A stretch of DNA of 64,000 nucleotides, taken from Niastella soli. Its GTDB lineage: Bacteria > Bacteroidota > Bacteroidia > Chitinophagales > Chitinophagaceae. The stretch spans positions 310,001 to 374,000 of the forward strand of contig NZ_JAGHKO010000024.1 of NCBI RefSeq assembly GCF_017742245.1, given 5' to 3'. Position numbers and translations under genes: made by a program. The notes under the pieces were generated by a model that did not search any database, was not told where the DNA came from, and worked only from the letters and a program-made list of their open reading frames with translations. Shown here piece after piece: positions 63,859-64,000 of this stretch; the first letter of the stretch is position 1; every line of letters begins with the position of its first letter.

Positions 63859-64000
63859 ATGCAAAAACGACTCTTGCTTTTTTCAGCCATTATTATCCTT
63901 GCTGCCAGCCTTTCAGCTTTCTGTCAGCATACTGCCAGCACCCAATTTAAATTTATTGATTCCCTTTTTACAAAAGAGCAATACCAGGTAGAATTGCTTG
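63859..64000 (+). CDS. Exported protein, N-terminal part only
   Basis: The gene runs off the right edge. The visible 47 codons read MQKRLLLFSAIIILAASLSA, a signal peptide with cleavage near F-C-Q, then HTASTQFKFIDSLFTKEQYQ and VELL. The ATG at 63859 follows an AT-rich promoter-like stretch with TTTTTG near 63786. The family cannot be judged from so little; the helix IDSLFTKEQYQ resembles the start of TPR-type exported proteins. Confidence 0.6.
   Translation, partial: MQKRLLLFSAIIILAASLSAFCQHTASTQFKFIDSLFTKEQYQVELL

Overview
The window looks like chromosomal DNA of a Bacteroidota bacterion of the Chitinophagaceae type (Niastella or Chitinophaga-like). The evidence is a SusC/SusD pair driven by a FecI/FecR switch, a type IX secretion C-terminal sorting domain, DUF6443-type YD/Rhs proteins with Sec signal peptides, and promoters fitting the Bacteroidota pattern TTTG-N19-TAnnTTTG. 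I recognised no rRNA, tRNA, CRISPR array, integrase or transposase. The genus is an inference.

Layout. 0-5.7 kb: a siderophore-type TonB receptor, then an AhpD/carboxymuconolactone decarboxylase-like gene and an ECF41 sigma factor. An ECF41-like promoter lies in front of the decarboxylase gene. 5.8-9.3 kb: lepA, a stand-alone CdiA-CT-like nuclease candidate, two tandem copies of an apparent small RNA gene on the minus strand, and a PH/SHOCT membrane protein. 9.3-18.5 kb (minus): a conserved secreted protein, then a surface-glycan block. It holds all four enzymes for GDP-D-glycero-alpha-D-manno-heptose (GmhA, HddA, GmhB, HddC), two glycosyltransferases, a DUF4199 membrane protein and a dihydroorotase homologue lacking key catalytic residues. 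A D-2-hydroxyacid dehydrogenase follows.

18.7-24.3 kb (mostly plus): a small conserved protein, an NAD-dependent epimerase, a GH28-like beta-helix protein and a cupin. 24.4-33 kb (minus): a nutrient-uptake locus (FecI-type sigma, FecR, SusC with STN domain, SusD, DUF5689 lipoprotein). A 90-bp array of a 7-bp repeat sits between sigma and anti-sigma. 33.3-35.1 kb: azoR and hxlR are divergent, with a row of 18-bp palindromes between them, followed by a DUF2461 gene.

35.2-43.7 kb (minus): six consecutive genes for exported or membrane proteins that I cannot match to a described system: a Wzy/O-antigen-ligase-like TPR protein, a transglutaminase-like protein, an unknown, a Sel1-repeat protein with a T9SS tail, a C39-like cysteine peptidase with an acidic Trp-rich repeat region, and another unknown. 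21-bp-spaced direct repeats lie upstream. 44.2-48.2 kb (plus): a DUF2278/lamin-tail protein and a GH78 alpha-L-rhamnosidase.

48.5-60.7 kb (minus): a Bacteroidota polymorphic-toxin (Rhs/YD) locus. In transcription order it encodes a coiled-coil/barrel protein whose signal peptide is split by a frameshift, a tail-fibre-like adhesin, a toxin-less YD protein, a Cys-less thioredoxin-fold protein, a 1510-residue Rhs protein with an HEFGH metallopeptidase tip, a candidate immunity protein and an orphan Rhs tip. The last 3 kb hold an endonuclease V homologue and four small membrane or exported proteins; the final gene runs off the window.

The best candidates for undescribed biology are the paired small RNA genes (8.35-8.6 kb), the 35-44 kb secreted-protein operon, the Rhs locus, and the HxlR operator array.
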